From contig NZ_JBEMAR010000006.1 of assembly GCF_040274945.1 (NCBI RefSeq), positions 62,001-126,000 on the forward strand: a stretch of 64,000 nt of DNA, written 5' to 3'. This stretch comes from Carnobacterium_B sp040274945 (lineage in GTDB: Bacteria > Bacillota > Bacilli > Lactobacillales > Carnobacteriaceae). The first letter of the stretch is position 1; every line of letters starts with the position of its first letter. Below are positions 16,591-26,000 of this stretch, piece after piece. A program made the translations under genes and the position numbers. A model generated the notes under the pieces. That model was given only the letters and a program-made list of their open reading frames with translations. It was not told the origin of the DNA and did no database searches.

Positions 16591-17781
16591 TTATTTTGTA
16601 TAGTTGTCGAAGTAACCTTGAATAAAAACGATAGGTGTTCCTTTATCTCCGCTACCAGAGGTTAAATCAGATAACGAACCGATTAAGTCTGTTAATCTAC
16701 GTGGAGTAGTACCTTGTGCTTCCATCGTACCAACTAGATCTTCCTTTTTATTCTGGATGTATTCAGAAATAGATTGTTTTAAATCTTCTCCACGAAGATG
16801 AGAGAAGTTATTGTCGGCTAGATATTTTAACTTCACTTCGTTTGGAGTGCCTTCAAGTCCTATGGTGTATGCAGGCGAAACAACTGGATCTGCAAGTTCC
16901 CAAATTTTACCAACTGGATCTTTGAATGCCCCGTCACCATATACCATGACTTCAATTGTTTTACCTGTTAGTTCTTTTAATTTGGCTTGAATACCATCAA
17001 CAATTGGCTGGCAATTATTTGGAAAGAGTTTTAGGGTATCTTCTGTTGCTTTATTTGATCCAAGCAGGCCATAAGTTTCATTAAAGCCGCTGCCGTTGAT
17101 TGATGTTGTTAAAATATCATCAAGGCCGTATACTGTTTCAGCACCATTAGTTGATAAGATACGTTTTGTTCTAAAACGTGAATGTATATCACTCGTTAGG
17201 ACATGTTTAGTATACGTTAAAATAGTTTTGGGATTGTTTGAGAAAATGACTTCGCAAGTTGCGCCTTCAGCTTCAATCAACTCTCTATAGTAATCGATAT
17301 AATCGATCCCAGTAAATCGGTGTTTTTTATAACCGAAATGCTCACGGAATTCAGCTTCAGTTAAAACATCTGTCCATGGATTCACACCTTTGACATCCAG
17401 TTCATCGATCTCAACAAGTTGATTCCCTACTTCATCAGAAGGGTAACTCAACATTAAAACGATATTTTTTGCACCTTTTGCAATACCGCGTAAGATATTT
17501 GCAAAGCGATTACGACTTAATATTGGAAAAATGACGCCGATTGTTTCATCGCCGAATTTTGCTTTGATATCTTCAGCAATATCATCAATTGATGCATAGT
17601 TTCCTTGTGCACGTGCCACAATTGACTCGGTTATAGTAACAATATCCCGATTTTCAAAAGAAAAATCTTCATTCTTAGCTGCATTTAATACAGTCTCCAC
17701 TACAATTTGTTCAATATCGTCGCCTTTATTGATGATTGGACCGCGAAGGCCGCGTACTACTGTTCCTACTGTGTTTTCCAA
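16591..17781 (-). CDS. F420-0:gamma-glutamyl ligase-like protein (CofE superfamily)
   Basis: A 396-residue protein of the F420_ligase superfamily. In methanogens and actinobacteria CofE adds glutamates to coenzyme F420, but low-GC lactic bacteria do not make F420, so the real substrate is unknown. Visible family features are the N-terminal VVRGLRGPIINKGDDIEQIV, the DIVTITESIVARAQGNY strand-loop carrying metal-binding residues, and VMVYGDGAFKDPVGKIWELAD. It is about 150 residues longer than CofE, as usual for the Firmicute branch. It stands alone: no CofC, CofD or F420-dependent oxidoreductase is in the window. Transcribed alone and ended by a hairpin. Confidence 0.78.
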   Translation of the reverse strand: MENTVGTVVRGLRGPIINKGDDIEQIVVETVLNAAKNEDFSFENRDIVTITESIVARAQGNYASIDDIAEDIKAKFGDETIGVIFPILSRNRFANILRGIAKGAKNIVLMLSYPSDEVGNQLVEIDELDVKGVNPWTDVLTEAEFREHFGYKKHRFTGIDYIDYYRELIEAEGATCEVIFSNNPKTILTYTKHVLTSDIHSRFRTKRILSTNGAETVYGLDDILTTSINGSGFNETYGLLGSNKATEDTLKLFPNNCQPIVDGIQAKLKELTGKTIEVMVYGDGAFKDPVGKIWELADPVVSPAYTIGLEGTPNEVKLKYLADNNFSHLRGEDLKQSISEYIQNKKEDLVGTMEAQGTTPRRLTDLIGSLSDLTSGSGDKGTPIVFIQGYFDNYTK

Positions 17782-18008
17782 TTTGATCTCTCCTAATATA
17801 TTGCTTTATAAAAATAGGCATAACAATTTACACACTATACACTTATTATACCTTTCTGAATGGTTAGAAGTAAAATAGAATAATATACTAGATGAATATA
17901 ACGAGTTATTGAAAAAGTGTACTTCTTTTAATTAATCAATTTTTTGATTTAGTATAGTTGTAGTGATAGATAGTAAATGATCAAGACAAAAGGAAAGGTA
18001 GGATTAAA

Positions 18009-18569
18009 ATGGACATTTATTCTATTGGACATTCAACGCATAGCAGCGAGGAATTTATTGATTTGCTTAAAACTTATAAGATAGAGACATTGGTTGATAT
18101 TCGTTCTTATCCAGGCAGTAAACATATGCCGCAGTTTAATAAAGAAAATATTGAAAAATGGGTGCCTGATCACGGTATTCACTACCTGCATATGCCTGAA
18201 TTAGGCGGCAGAAGAAAGAAAAACCGTGAAATAGAGGAATCATTGATTGATGGATGGAGAAACGCATCCTTTCGCAATTATGCTGCGTATAGTTTAACAG
18301 AAGACTATGAAAAAGGAATCAGCGACTTAATGGCAATCGAAGGTAAAGAACGGGTTTGTTATATGTGTTCTGAAAGTGTTCCTTGGAGGTGCCACCGGTT
18401 GATTGTTTCAAATACCTTGGCATTAAAAGGAGTGACTGTTCACCATATTATGACGGAGAAAAAAACAATTTTGCATGAGATCGGAATGTACGGGGCGAAA
18501 GCTGTCATTGAAGGTTCAACAATCATTTATCCTAAGCAGCAAGCAGACACAGAACAACCTGCTGAATAA
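18009..18569 (+). CDS. DUF488 family protein
   Basis: A 186-residue DUF488 protein. The family opens with SIGHSTHSSEEFIDLLK and has VDIRSYPGSKHMPQFN and PELGGRR, all present at about residues 5-70. The C-terminal CSESVPWRCHR block carries two Cys and a Cys-His pair that probably bind metal or a nucleotide. Function is unproven; some relatives occur near DNA-repair or stress genes. AAAGGTAGG precedes ATG 18009. Confidence 0.85.
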   Translation: MDIYSIGHSTHSSEEFIDLLKTYKIETLVDIRSYPGSKHMPQFNKENIEKWVPDHGIHYLHMPELGGRRKKNREIEESLIDGWRNASFRNYAAYSLTEDYEKGISDLMAIEGKERVCYMCSESVPWRCHRLIVSNTLALKGVTVHHIMTEKKTILHEIGMYGAKAVIEGSTIIYPKQQADTEQPAE

Positions 18570-18745
18570 TGCTGGGATTTTTGTAGGAACAGGTTAAAAA
18601 GATGCCGCTTATGTTTTTATTAACATCTCAATTTTAACAGTAAAAAATACTAAGGTGCCTTTACAACAAGCAATTAAGTGTTTTTTTGAGTACTTTAAGA
18701 CCTTTAAATTTCTATCGATAAAATAAATAGGTAAACTCATCTTGC

Positions 18746-18782
18746 GTGCCGTATGTGTGAGAAAGCATATCACATACGGCAC
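18746..18782. other. 12-bp inverted repeat in the 18.57-19.05 kb gap
   Basis: GTGCCGTATGTG pairs perfectly with CACATACGGCAC around a 13-base loop; a T6 run follows nine bases later. It may be an imperfect terminator for the DUF488 gene. The remainder of this 480-base gap holds no gene I can see. Confidence 0.5.
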
Positions 18783-19047
18783 CTAAACTCTTTTTTAAGA
18801 ATTCTAAAAACGGACAAAGATACTAGTACCATGAGTTTACAGTATTATAAACAAAGAATTAAGTCGATTAACATAGGTTTCGGAGATATACATAGTTTAA
18901 ATGCAATTTAGCATTTGAGGTATAATTACTAAGCGTACTTTAAACAAAAGTAGACTTAAAATGACCTATTTAATTATAGAAATTGAAATCAGTAAGTAGT
19001 TGAATGGTTCAATGTTATAAATAGAATTTAATAAAGGAGAATCTTAG

Positions 19048-19608
19048 ATGAACTTAAGAGAACAAATCAACCATTACATACCTTATACTACTCAAGAAGC
19101 TAAAGAAAAAGAAGTTATCCTAAAGTATATGGATACTTTTGACAATTTGCTGACGCGCGAAAATGAGTTTGCGCATTTTACGGCTTCAGCTTGGATCGTT
19201 AATCCAGAACGTACAAAAGTTTTAATGGCCTATCACAACATCTATCAATCATGGTCTTGGATTGGTGGACATGCAGATGGCAATGCAAATTTGTTACAAG
19301 TGGCTTTGAAAGAAACAACAGAAGAAACCGGTTTAATGAATATCATTCCTTTAGCAAACACGATTTATTCGTTAGAAATTTTAGGTGTTCCGAGCCACAT
19401 GAAAAAAGGAGTTCCTATCGCAACACATCTGCATTTAAACATAACCTACTTGATTGAAGCGAGTGAAACGGAATTAACAAGGGTAAAAGAGGACGAAAAT
19501 AGTGCAATAAAATGGATGAAACTCGAGGAAGCTGTTGAAGCTTGTACTGAGCCAGAGATGAAAGTTGTTTACGAAAAATTGAATGACAAATTAAAAAACT
19601 ATAAATAA
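19048..19608 (+). CDS. NUDIX hydrolase
   Basis: A 186-residue NUDIX-fold pyrophosphohydrolase. The Nudix box reads GHADGNANLLQVALKETTEE plus TGL at about residues 73-95; the core EExG is intact but the usual Arg of RExxEExG is Lys and the first Glu of the box is not obvious. This variant (GHxDGxxxLxxVALKE) occurs in a common Firmicute subfamily with unknown substrate, possibly damaged nucleotides. AAAGGAG lies 12 bases before ATG 19048. Single gene with a terminator. Confidence 0.85.
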   Translation: MNLREQINHYIPYTTQEAKEKEVILKYMDTFDNLLTRENEFAHFTASAWIVNPERTKVLMAYHNIYQSWSWIGGHADGNANLLQVALKETTEETGLMNIIPLANTIYSLEILGVPSHMKKGVPIATHLHLNITYLIEASETELTRVKEDENSAIKWMKLEEAVEACTEPEMKVVYEKLNDKLKNYK

Positions 19609-19612
19609 AAAT

Positions 19613-19671
19613 CTGAGTTACGATTTCTTCTATTTAGTAATAATAGAGAGAAATGTAACTCAGCTTTTTTT
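19613..19671. terminator. Terminator between NUDIX gene and pyrP
   Basis: CTGAGTTAC pairs with GTAACTCAG, with a second inner stem (TCTTCTATT/AATAATAGA), then CTTTTTTT. Confidence 0.8.
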
Positions 19672-19679
19672 AGTTGTAT

Positions 19680-20954
19680 TTAGTCTTCGTCTGATTCGTT
19701 CATTATGCCGGCTTTTTCAAATAAATAAAAGGCGATACTTAGAATAATTCCGACTACACTCGCAAGAATCATCCCTTTTAATTCGATTCCCGCAAAATTA
19801 ACCGTTAATCCGCTTAAACCAGCAACAAGAACGATAGAAGTTAAAATTAAATTTTTTGATTTGCTATAATCTACTTTAGATTCCACTAATAAGCGCAATC
19901 CACTTGTTCCGATCATTCCGTAAAGCAGGAAGGTTACTCCACCAATGACATTTCCTGGAATCGTCGAGATAAACGCTGCTAAAGGTCCAATGAAAGCCAT
20001 ACAGATTGAAAAGATGGCTGCTCCAGCGATTACTCGAACACTGTAAACACGTGTGATCGCCATGACGCCAATATTTTCTCCATAAGTTGTTGTTGGAACC
20101 CCACCAATTAGACCAGATAAAGCAGTTCCCAAATTGTCGGCGAATAAAGAGCGATGCAACCCAGGATCTTTTATCAGATCATGGCCGACAACATTTGAAG
20201 TGACGACCTGATGTCCGATGTGTTCAGAAGTTAAGACAAGAAGAACCGGCAGCATCGTTAATATGGCATTCACATCGAATTTTGCCCATTGAAAATGGGG
20301 CAAGGTAAACAATGACGTTTCCATTAAAGGTGTAAAGTCCACCATTCCGAAAGCGGCAGCAGAGATATAACCGACAACGATTGAGATTAAAATTGGGATA
20401 GTGGATAAAAATCCTTTAAACAGTACCGAACCTAAAATCGCTACACCTAAAGTAATGAAAAAGACAATGAAGTCTTGCGATGAGGCCGTTTCGGTCATCA
20501 AGTTTGCACCGATTGCACCGCCTTGAACGGTGTTTCCAGCTAGTTCCAAACCAATCAAAGCAACGACTGCGCCCATTGCTGCTGGTGGAAGAACGATGTT
20601 GATCCATGCTGTACCTACACGTCGAATGAATAAGGCTAAGAGACAACCAATGATCCCTAAGACGACAAAACCTCCTTGAGCATAAGCAAATCCTTGATTC
20701 GCAATAATAATACTTGCAGGTCCAATGAAGGCAAAACTTGAACCAAGATAAGCAGGAGCTTTTCCTTTGGTGATAAGAATAAATAATAACGTAGAAATTC
20801 CGTTCATTAATAAAACAATACTAGGATCAATACCAAAGATAATGGGTACTAATACCGAAGCTCCGAACATAGCAAATGTATGCTGTAAACTTAAAGGGAC
20901 CAGTAATTTTCCTGGGACTTTTTCATCTACTTGAATAATTTTCTTGCTTGACAT
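19680..20954 (-). CDS. pyrP: Uracil permease (NCS2 family)
   Basis: A 424-residue uracil:H+ symporter of the nucleobase-cation symporter-2 family (UraA/PyrP). About 12-14 hydrophobic segments are visible. Family motifs include the N-terminal PLSLQHTFAMFGASVLVP, SEHIGHQVVTSNVVG in the middle (substrate-binding Glu and His) and the second-repeat GGVPTTTYGENIGVMAIT. GGAGG precedes the ATG. A PyrR-type attenuator lies in the 130-base leader, so expression is likely repressed when UMP is plentiful. It is monocistronic here rather than part of a pyr biosynthetic operon. Confidence 0.95.
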   Translation of the reverse strand: MSSKKIIQVDEKVPGKLLVPLSLQHTFAMFGASVLVPIIFGIDPSIVLLMNGISTLLFILITKGKAPAYLGSSFAFIGPASIIIANQGFAYAQGGFVVLGIIGCLLALFIRRVGTAWINIVLPPAAMGAVVALIGLELAGNTVQGGAIGANLMTETASSQDFIVFFITLGVAILGSVLFKGFLSTIPILISIVVGYISAAAFGMVDFTPLMETSLFTLPHFQWAKFDVNAILTMLPVLLVLTSEHIGHQVVTSNVVGHDLIKDPGLHRSLFADNLGTALSGLIGGVPTTTYGENIGVMAITRVYSVRVIAGAAIFSICMAFIGPLAAFISTIPGNVIGGVTFLLYGMIGTSGLRLLVESKVDYSKSKNLILTSIVLVAGLSGLTVNFAGIELKGMILASVVGIILSIAFYLFEKAGIMNESDED

Positions 20955-20980
20955 ATACGATTCCTCCTATTTTTGGGCAC

Positions 20981-21083
20981 AAAAAATGCCCTTTATGAAT
21001 GGTGTATTCGCAAAAGGACCTCAGGTATCGTATCATAAATTGACTTGTTACCCTTTTTAATCTCTCTGGATTAATTTAAAAGG
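20981..21083 (-). promoter_or_regulatory. PyrR-binding attenuator in the pyrP leader
   Basis: On the minus strand the loop AATCCAGAGAGATT, flanked by the arms CCTTTT and AAAAGG (21051-21083), fits the PyrR-binding consensus ARUCCNGNGAGGYU. Downstream, CCTTT..GAAT pairs with ATTC..AAAGG (20991-21017), followed by T6, forming the terminator. PyrR bound to UMP would favour termination before pyrP. Confidence 0.82.
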
Positions 21084-21282
21084 ACTTTGCTTTGATTTAT
21101 TCTAGCAGTAAAGGATAGGAATTACAATAAGCTATTGTTATTTAGATAGAAGAATGAGATTTATGAGTACACCCTTTAGTAAGGTGAAGCGGGAGAATGT
21201 TTTATTGAAAAATTTAAAATACTTAACGATTGTAGTAACTGATTTAAGAAAGACTCATGTATACTATTAGTAAACAAACAAA

Positions 21283-21300
21283 GGTAACAAATCGTTACAC
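21283..21300. promoter_or_regulatory. Possible operator before the MFS gene
   Basis: GTAAC-AAATC-GTTAC is an inverted repeat 20 bases before the GTG start; a TATACT hexamer lies at 21260-21265. No adjacent regulator gene is seen. Confidence 0.3.
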
Positions 21301-21318
21301 CTATTGGAGGGGAATAGT

Positions 21319-22563
21319 GTGAATCAGCAGGGAAGAAAACTAAAGGAACATTGGCAACGAACAACTGCTCTGTTTCTGATCAGTCAGACGATTTCATTGT
21401 TTGGTTCTTTATTAGTCCAATATGCTATTACTTGGTACCTTACATTGAGAGAACAATCAGGCGTAGTTATGATGCTGGCAGTTATTTTTGGTTTTTTGCC
21501 GACTTTCTTCCTTTCTCCATTTGCCGGTGTGTGGGCGGATCGCTATAATCGAAAAAAACTTATCATCCTTTCAGATGCAGTGATTGCTCTCTCAACCTTA
21601 CTCCTGATTTTCCTTTTTCTAAGCGGTTCTGGTTCTGTAGGGGCTTTACTGTTTGCTTCAGCTGTTCGAGCTCTAGGCGCGGGAATACAGACACCAGCGG
21701 TTAGCGCAGTATTGCCTCAAATTGTACCAGAAGAGAAACTCACTAAAGTGAATGGTATTAATGGAAGCATCCAGGCAGGTACAATGTTGATTTCACCAAT
21801 GGCGAGTGGAGTATTATTAAATTTTGCTTCAATGGAAGTTATTTTTTCAATCGATGTTCTTACTGCAATACTGGCTATAGTCGTGTTGCTTTTTTTCTTA
21901 GATATTCCTACACATAAAAAAGCGGAACAAATTCAAGTGAATTCTTATTTTACAGATCTTAAATTAGGGTTTTCTTACATTGATAATCAAGCATATTTGA
22001 AAAAATTATTTCGTTACTTCTCACTGGCTTATTTATTAGCTGCTCCAGTTTCTTTTTTAACACCATTGCAAGTAACGCGAACCTTTGGGGAAGACGTATG
22101 GAGGTTGACTACAATTGAGGTAGCCTTTTCAATAGGAATGATACTGGGAGGCTTTTTAATAGCCTTTTGGGGAGGTTTTAAGAATCGAATGCACTCGATT
22201 ACTTTTTCTATCTTAGTGATGGGTGTATGCACGGTTCTTTTGGGAATGATTCCTAATTTTTTGATATACTCACTCCTTATGGCTGTCTTTGGAATCGTTA
22301 TGCCACTGTTAAATGCACCGACAATCGTGATATTGCAAGAAAAGGTACCAGAGGATTATTTAGGAAGAGTATTTGGTGTACAAACCATGATTGCCACAGC
22401 AATGATGCCGTTGGGAATGTTAATTTTTGGTCCACTTGCAGATATTATTCGAATAGAATGGCTTCTAGTGGTCTCAGGTGTATTGTTGTTTATCCTGACG
22501 CTATTTATGTTTAAAGATGAACAACTCTTGAAAGCAGGCATACCAAAAAAAGAGCATGATTAG
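21319..22563 (+). CDS. MFS efflux transporter (MefA-like/DHA3 type)
   Basis: A 414-residue major-facilitator exporter with 12 predicted helices. The loop between helices 2 and 3 has SPFAGVWADRYNRKKLIILSD, the motif-A signature of drug-efflux MFS proteins, and AVRALGAGIQTPAVSAVLPQIV is typical of the DHA3 subfamily that includes macrolide transporters. I chose GTG 21319, after GGAGGGG; a TTG five codons upstream overlaps the ribosome binding site. Substrate unknown. An inverted repeat upstream may be an operator. Confidence 0.85.
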   Translation: MNQQGRKLKEHWQRTTALFLISQTISLFGSLLVQYAITWYLTLREQSGVVMMLAVIFGFLPTFFLSPFAGVWADRYNRKKLIILSDAVIALSTLLLIFLFLSGSGSVGALLFASAVRALGAGIQTPAVSAVLPQIVPEEKLTKVNGINGSIQAGTMLISPMASGVLLNFASMEVIFSIDVLTAILAIVVLLFFLDIPTHKKAEQIQVNSYFTDLKLGFSYIDNQAYLKKLFRYFSLAYLLAAPVSFLTPLQVTRTFGEDVWRLTTIEVAFSIGMILGGFLIAFWGGFKNRMHSITFSILVMGVCTVLLGMIPNFLIYSLLMAVFGIVMPLLNAPTIVILQEKVPEDYLGRVFGVQTMIATAMMPLGMLIFGPLADIIRIEWLLVVSGVLLFILTLFMFKDEQLLKAGIPKKEHD

Positions 22564-22679
22564 TTCTCAAGTGAAGATTAGAATAACCTTTATCTTCTGG
22601 CAAAGGATGCAATACAGCCAAGAAAGCTTTATACTAATGGAAGATAATAATTTGAAAAAGCTTGTGGAGGGTTAATAAG

Positions 22680-23204
22680 ATGAACAATAATGATCGATTA
22701 GTAAGATTAAGATACGCTTTAGATATTAAAGATACCGAGATGGTAGAGATTTTTAAATTAGGCGGATTAGAGATAACAAAAGAAGATGTAAAGAAAATGC
22801 TGACTAAATCAAAAAATGAAAATTCTGATACTATAAAAAAAGAGGAATTTCAAAAAAATGATTACGTAAAAGACTGTTCTAACCAAACGTTGGAATCTTT
22901 TTTAAATGGTTTAATTATTTTTAAAAGAGGTAGACAAGAGTCTGCAGTAAATGAGCCAGAAAAGCTAGTTCCAATGGTGATAAATGATAAAAACGTAAAT
23001 AATATGTTGCTTAAAAAAATTAAAATTGCACTGTCTCTTACAAGTGAAGATATGTTAGGTGTTTTAGGAAATGCTGGAGTACAGATTTCAAAAAGTGAAT
23101 TGAGTGCGGTCCTTAGAAAAGAAGGGCACCGAAACTACAAAGAATGTGGCGATCGATACGCCCGAAACTTTTTAAAGGGTCTAGCTATAGCTTGGCGCGA
23201 ATAG
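22680..23204 (+). CDS. DUF1456 (YehS-like) protein
   Basis: A 174-residue protein made of two copies of a DUF1456 repeat: RLRYALDIKDTEMVEIFKLG in the first and KIKIALSLTSEDMLGVLGNAG in the second. A basic linker (TKSKNENSDTIKKEEF) joins them and the protein ends FLKGLAIAWRE. Function is unknown. GGAGGG lies eight bases before ATG 22680. It is transcribed alone. The 310-base stretch to the next gene contains one terminator-like hairpin and no gene. Confidence 0.83.
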   Translation: MNNNDRLVRLRYALDIKDTEMVEIFKLGGLEITKEDVKKMLTKSKNENSDTIKKEEFQKNDYVKDCSNQTLESFLNGLIIFKRGRQESAVNEPEKLVPMVINDKNVNNMLLKKIKIALSLTSEDMLGVLGNAGVQISKSELSAVLRKEGHRNYKECGDRYARNFLKGLAIAWRE

Positions 23205-23430
23205 TCAGTTGATTGCAAAAAGCAAATAAAAAAATCAGTCTTAATTTCTGTACTCAAAAGCAGAAGTTCAGATGGTTTTTTTTAATACTATTAATAAATT
23301 CATAGAGAAAATACATTGATTATAAATAATAAACCACTATAATTGAAAAGGATGTAAAAATAGGACGTTAGTTTCGAGCAAGATGTAATTGAACTTATTT
23401 ATTCTTAATAGTAGTTAAAAAATAAAAACC

Positions 23431-23463
23431 GTTAGTACGACAAAAATCGTCTAACTTTTTTTT
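23431..23463 (+). terminator. Terminator-like hairpin upstream of the DUF1846 gene
   Basis: GTTAG-ACGA pairs with TCGT-CTAAC, followed by eight T. It lies 50 bases before the DUF1846 start and could act as a leader attenuator or end the upstream transcript. Confidence 0.55.
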
Positions 23464-23513
23464 GTTTAAAAAGGCAGCTGCTAAAATCCAGCAATAATAC
23501 AGGAGGAAAGCAT

Positions 23514-25022
23514 ATGAAAAAAACAGGATTTGATCCACAGAAGTACATTGAAGAACAATCAAAATATATCCTAGAACGAGTAAATGACTATGATAAATTA
23601 TACCTTGAATTTGGTGGCAAACTGATTGGTGACAAACATGCTAAACGTGTATTACCAGGGTTTGATGAAGATGCAAAGATTAAGTTGCTGCAAAAATTAA
23701 AAGATCAAGCTGAAATCATTATCTGTGTCTATGCTGGAGATATCGAACGCAATAAAATTCGTGGCGATTACGGGATTACTTATGATATGGATGTATTAAG
23801 ATTAATAGACGAACTAAGAGGATATGGCTTAGAAGTTAACAGTGTAGTTATTACTCGCTATAACGGTCAACCTTCTACAAAACTTTTCATTAATAAGCTA
23901 GAAAGAAGAGACATCAAAGTCTTCACACATGCTGCAATTGAAGGGTATCCATCTGATATCGAAAATATTGTAAGCGACGAAGGATTTGCAAAAAATGACT
24001 ATATTCCAACAACTAAACCAATTGTAGTCGTTACCGCTCCTGGTCCAGGAAGTGGAAAGTTAGCAACCTGCTTAAATCAGCTTTATCATGAACGTCACCA
24101 AGGGAATACAGCTGGATATTCAAAATTTGAAACATTTCCAGTTTGGAATGTTCCATTAAAGCATCCGCTGAACATTGCTTATGAAGCAGCTACTGTAGAC
24201 TTGAAAGATGTAAATATGATGGATAATTTTCATTTTGAAAAATACAACCAAGTGGCGGTTAATTATAATCGTGATCTTGAAACATTCCCTGTTATTAAAC
24301 GAATTATTGAAAAAATTACTGGTAAAGAATCGGTATACCAATCTCCAACAGATATGGGTGTTAACCGTGTGGGATTTGGTATCATTGATGATGAAGTGGT
24401 TAAAGATGCTTCAAAACAAGAGATTATTCGTAGAAGTTTTTCAACAGAATGTGATTTTAAAAAAGGTTTGATTGATGAAGAAATTCTTAATCATATGAAA
24501 TTGATTATGGAAGAAGTCGAATTGAAAAAAGAAGATAGAGTTCCTGTGGCACCTGCCCGTAAATATGCTGAAAAGATAAGAGAACATTCTGAAGTTACAG
24601 ATATGCCTGCAGTTATCGCATTTGAATTGCCAGACGGCCAAATTGTGACTGGGAGAACGACTGAGTTAATGGATTCATGCTCTACAGCTATTTTAAATTC
24701 GATTAAAGTTTTGGCTAAGATCTCAGATGAAATCCATTTGTTATCTCCAAACATCTTAGAAACGATTCAAAAATTAAAAGTAAATGATCTTCATAGTAAA
24801 ATGACGGCTTTGAATGCCAATGAAGTTTTGATTGCTCTTGCAATTAGTGCAGTAACGAATCCAACAGCTCAATTAGCTTACAATAAACTAGCTGAGTTGC
24901 AAGACGTTCAAGCACATTCAACTGTAATGTTGAATAAAGATGATGAACAAACACTTCGTAAATTAGGATTGGATATCACATGTGATCCATTCTATCCATC
25001 AGAAAATTTGTATTATATTTAA
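23514..25022 (+). CDS. DUF1846 domain-containing protein
   Basis: A 502-residue cytoplasmic protein filling the DUF1846 family from end to end (usual length about 495-505). Its crystal structures show a P-loop-like N-terminal domain; the sequence has VVVTAPGPGSGKLATCLNQL at about residues 170-189, a GxGSGK phosphate loop. The N-terminus GFDPQKYIEEQSKYILER is diagnostic. The role is unknown, with suggestions of nucleotide metabolism. AGGAGG lies seven bases before ATG 23514. Immediately after its stop, in the same frame, comes a decapitated transporter gene, so the locus was rearranged. Confidence 0.92.
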   Translation: MKKTGFDPQKYIEEQSKYILERVNDYDKLYLEFGGKLIGDKHAKRVLPGFDEDAKIKLLQKLKDQAEIIICVYAGDIERNKIRGDYGITYDMDVLRLIDELRGYGLEVNSVVITRYNGQPSTKLFINKLERRDIKVFTHAAIEGYPSDIENIVSDEGFAKNDYIPTTKPIVVVTAPGPGSGKLATCLNQLYHERHQGNTAGYSKFETFPVWNVPLKHPLNIAYEAATVDLKDVNMMDNFHFEKYNQVAVNYNRDLETFPVIKRIIEKITGKESVYQSPTDMGVNRVGFGIIDDEVVKDASKQEIIRRSFSTECDFKKGLIDEEILNHMKLIMEEVELKKEDRVPVAPARKYAEKIREHSEVTDMPAVIAFELPDGQIVTGRTTELMDSCSTAILNSIKVLAKISDEIHLLSPNILETIQKLKVNDLHSKMTALNANEVLIALAISAVTNPTAQLAYNKLAELQDVQAHSTVMLNKDDEQTLRKLGLDITCDPFYPSENLYYI

Positions 25023-25754
25023 CTAAATGTTCTTGGTGGAGCTTTACTGCTTAGAGATAAACCTGAAGATTTAGGAGCAGTAGCGTATGGTAAAGAAGAA
25101 TCAACTGTCAAAGAACCGAACGCAGCAATGGTAACCAATGAATTAGAAGAAGCTGTACCTGAAGGATTAACTTTTGCTGAAGCAATCCGTTCACCTATTT
25201 TTTACTTTGCAGCAATTGCCTTTATCTCATTTGTAATGGTTAGTACATTTACCCAACAATTACAAGTATTCTTAGTTTCAACTGGAATTAATATCGTTCA
25301 AGTTGGTGCTATGATGTCTATGGCTTCAATTGCTATGATCATATCTAAGATTGCAATGGGATCTATAAGTGATAAAATTGGTTCGAAAACGACGTATATA
25401 GGCTTAGCGGTTATCTTTACTACAGCCTTCATCATTTTCTTTTCAACAAGTTCGCCAATCATTTTATTTGTAGCATTACTGATGTATTACATGTGTGCAG
25501 GTACGCCAAATGTTTTACATCAATTGATTACCTTAGATTTATTTGGGAAAAAAGACTTTACTGCAATTTGGGGAATGCTAGCCCTTGCAGCAAATATCGG
25601 TTTAGCCATTGGAAATCCAATTTTAGGTCTATTGTATGACTTAACTGGAACTTACCAATTAACCATTACTGTATGTATTGTATTGATGATCATCTGTATG
25701 GTATCGTTCTTCCTTGCAAATCATTCAAAAAAAAAAAGAAGTCAAATTCGTTAA
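25023..25754 (+). pseudogene. Truncated MFS transporter (OFA/oxalate-formate type), C-terminal half
   Basis: An open frame begins directly after the DUF1846 stop and encodes the C-terminal half of a major-facilitator protein. The central loop GGALLLRDKPEDLGAVAYG is followed by about six helices, including MASIAMIISKIAMGSISDKIG and the Lys/Arg-rich end. It resembles OFA-family carboxylate transporters, normally about 400-430 residues, so the first half is gone. An internal ATG at 25128 has no ribosome binding site, and reading from the DUF1846 gene is blocked by its stop. Most likely a remnant left by deletion. Confidence 0.8.
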
Positions 25755-25788
25755 AAAATACGCATAATAAATTATAAGTAGAAAAAGT

Positions 25789-25828
25789 AGCCAACACTCA
25801 ATTATTTTGAGTAATGGCTATTTTTTTT
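25789..25828 (+). terminator. Terminator after the MFS remnant
   Basis: AGCCA-ACTCAA pairs with TTGAGT-TGGCT, followed by eight T. Confidence 0.85.
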
Positions 25829-26000
25829 ATGCTCTGCATTTTTTAGAGTATTAAAAATAAAAGCAGATAATGTACCTGACATGAAAGCGTTACAATTATG
25901 TTGTGGTAAACAAAGGAATTCTATATAATTAATTTTAAGTAACAAATATATGAGTTTTTGGTGTGAGATAGTTTAGGATTTAAAAGAAATGAGGGTGAAG

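Noticed and set aside
21018..21040. CGTATCATAAAT in the pyrP leader, similar to an SCC attachment core.
   Set aside because: It lies inside the PyrR attenuator region, far from rlmH, and has no partner repeat; probably chance.
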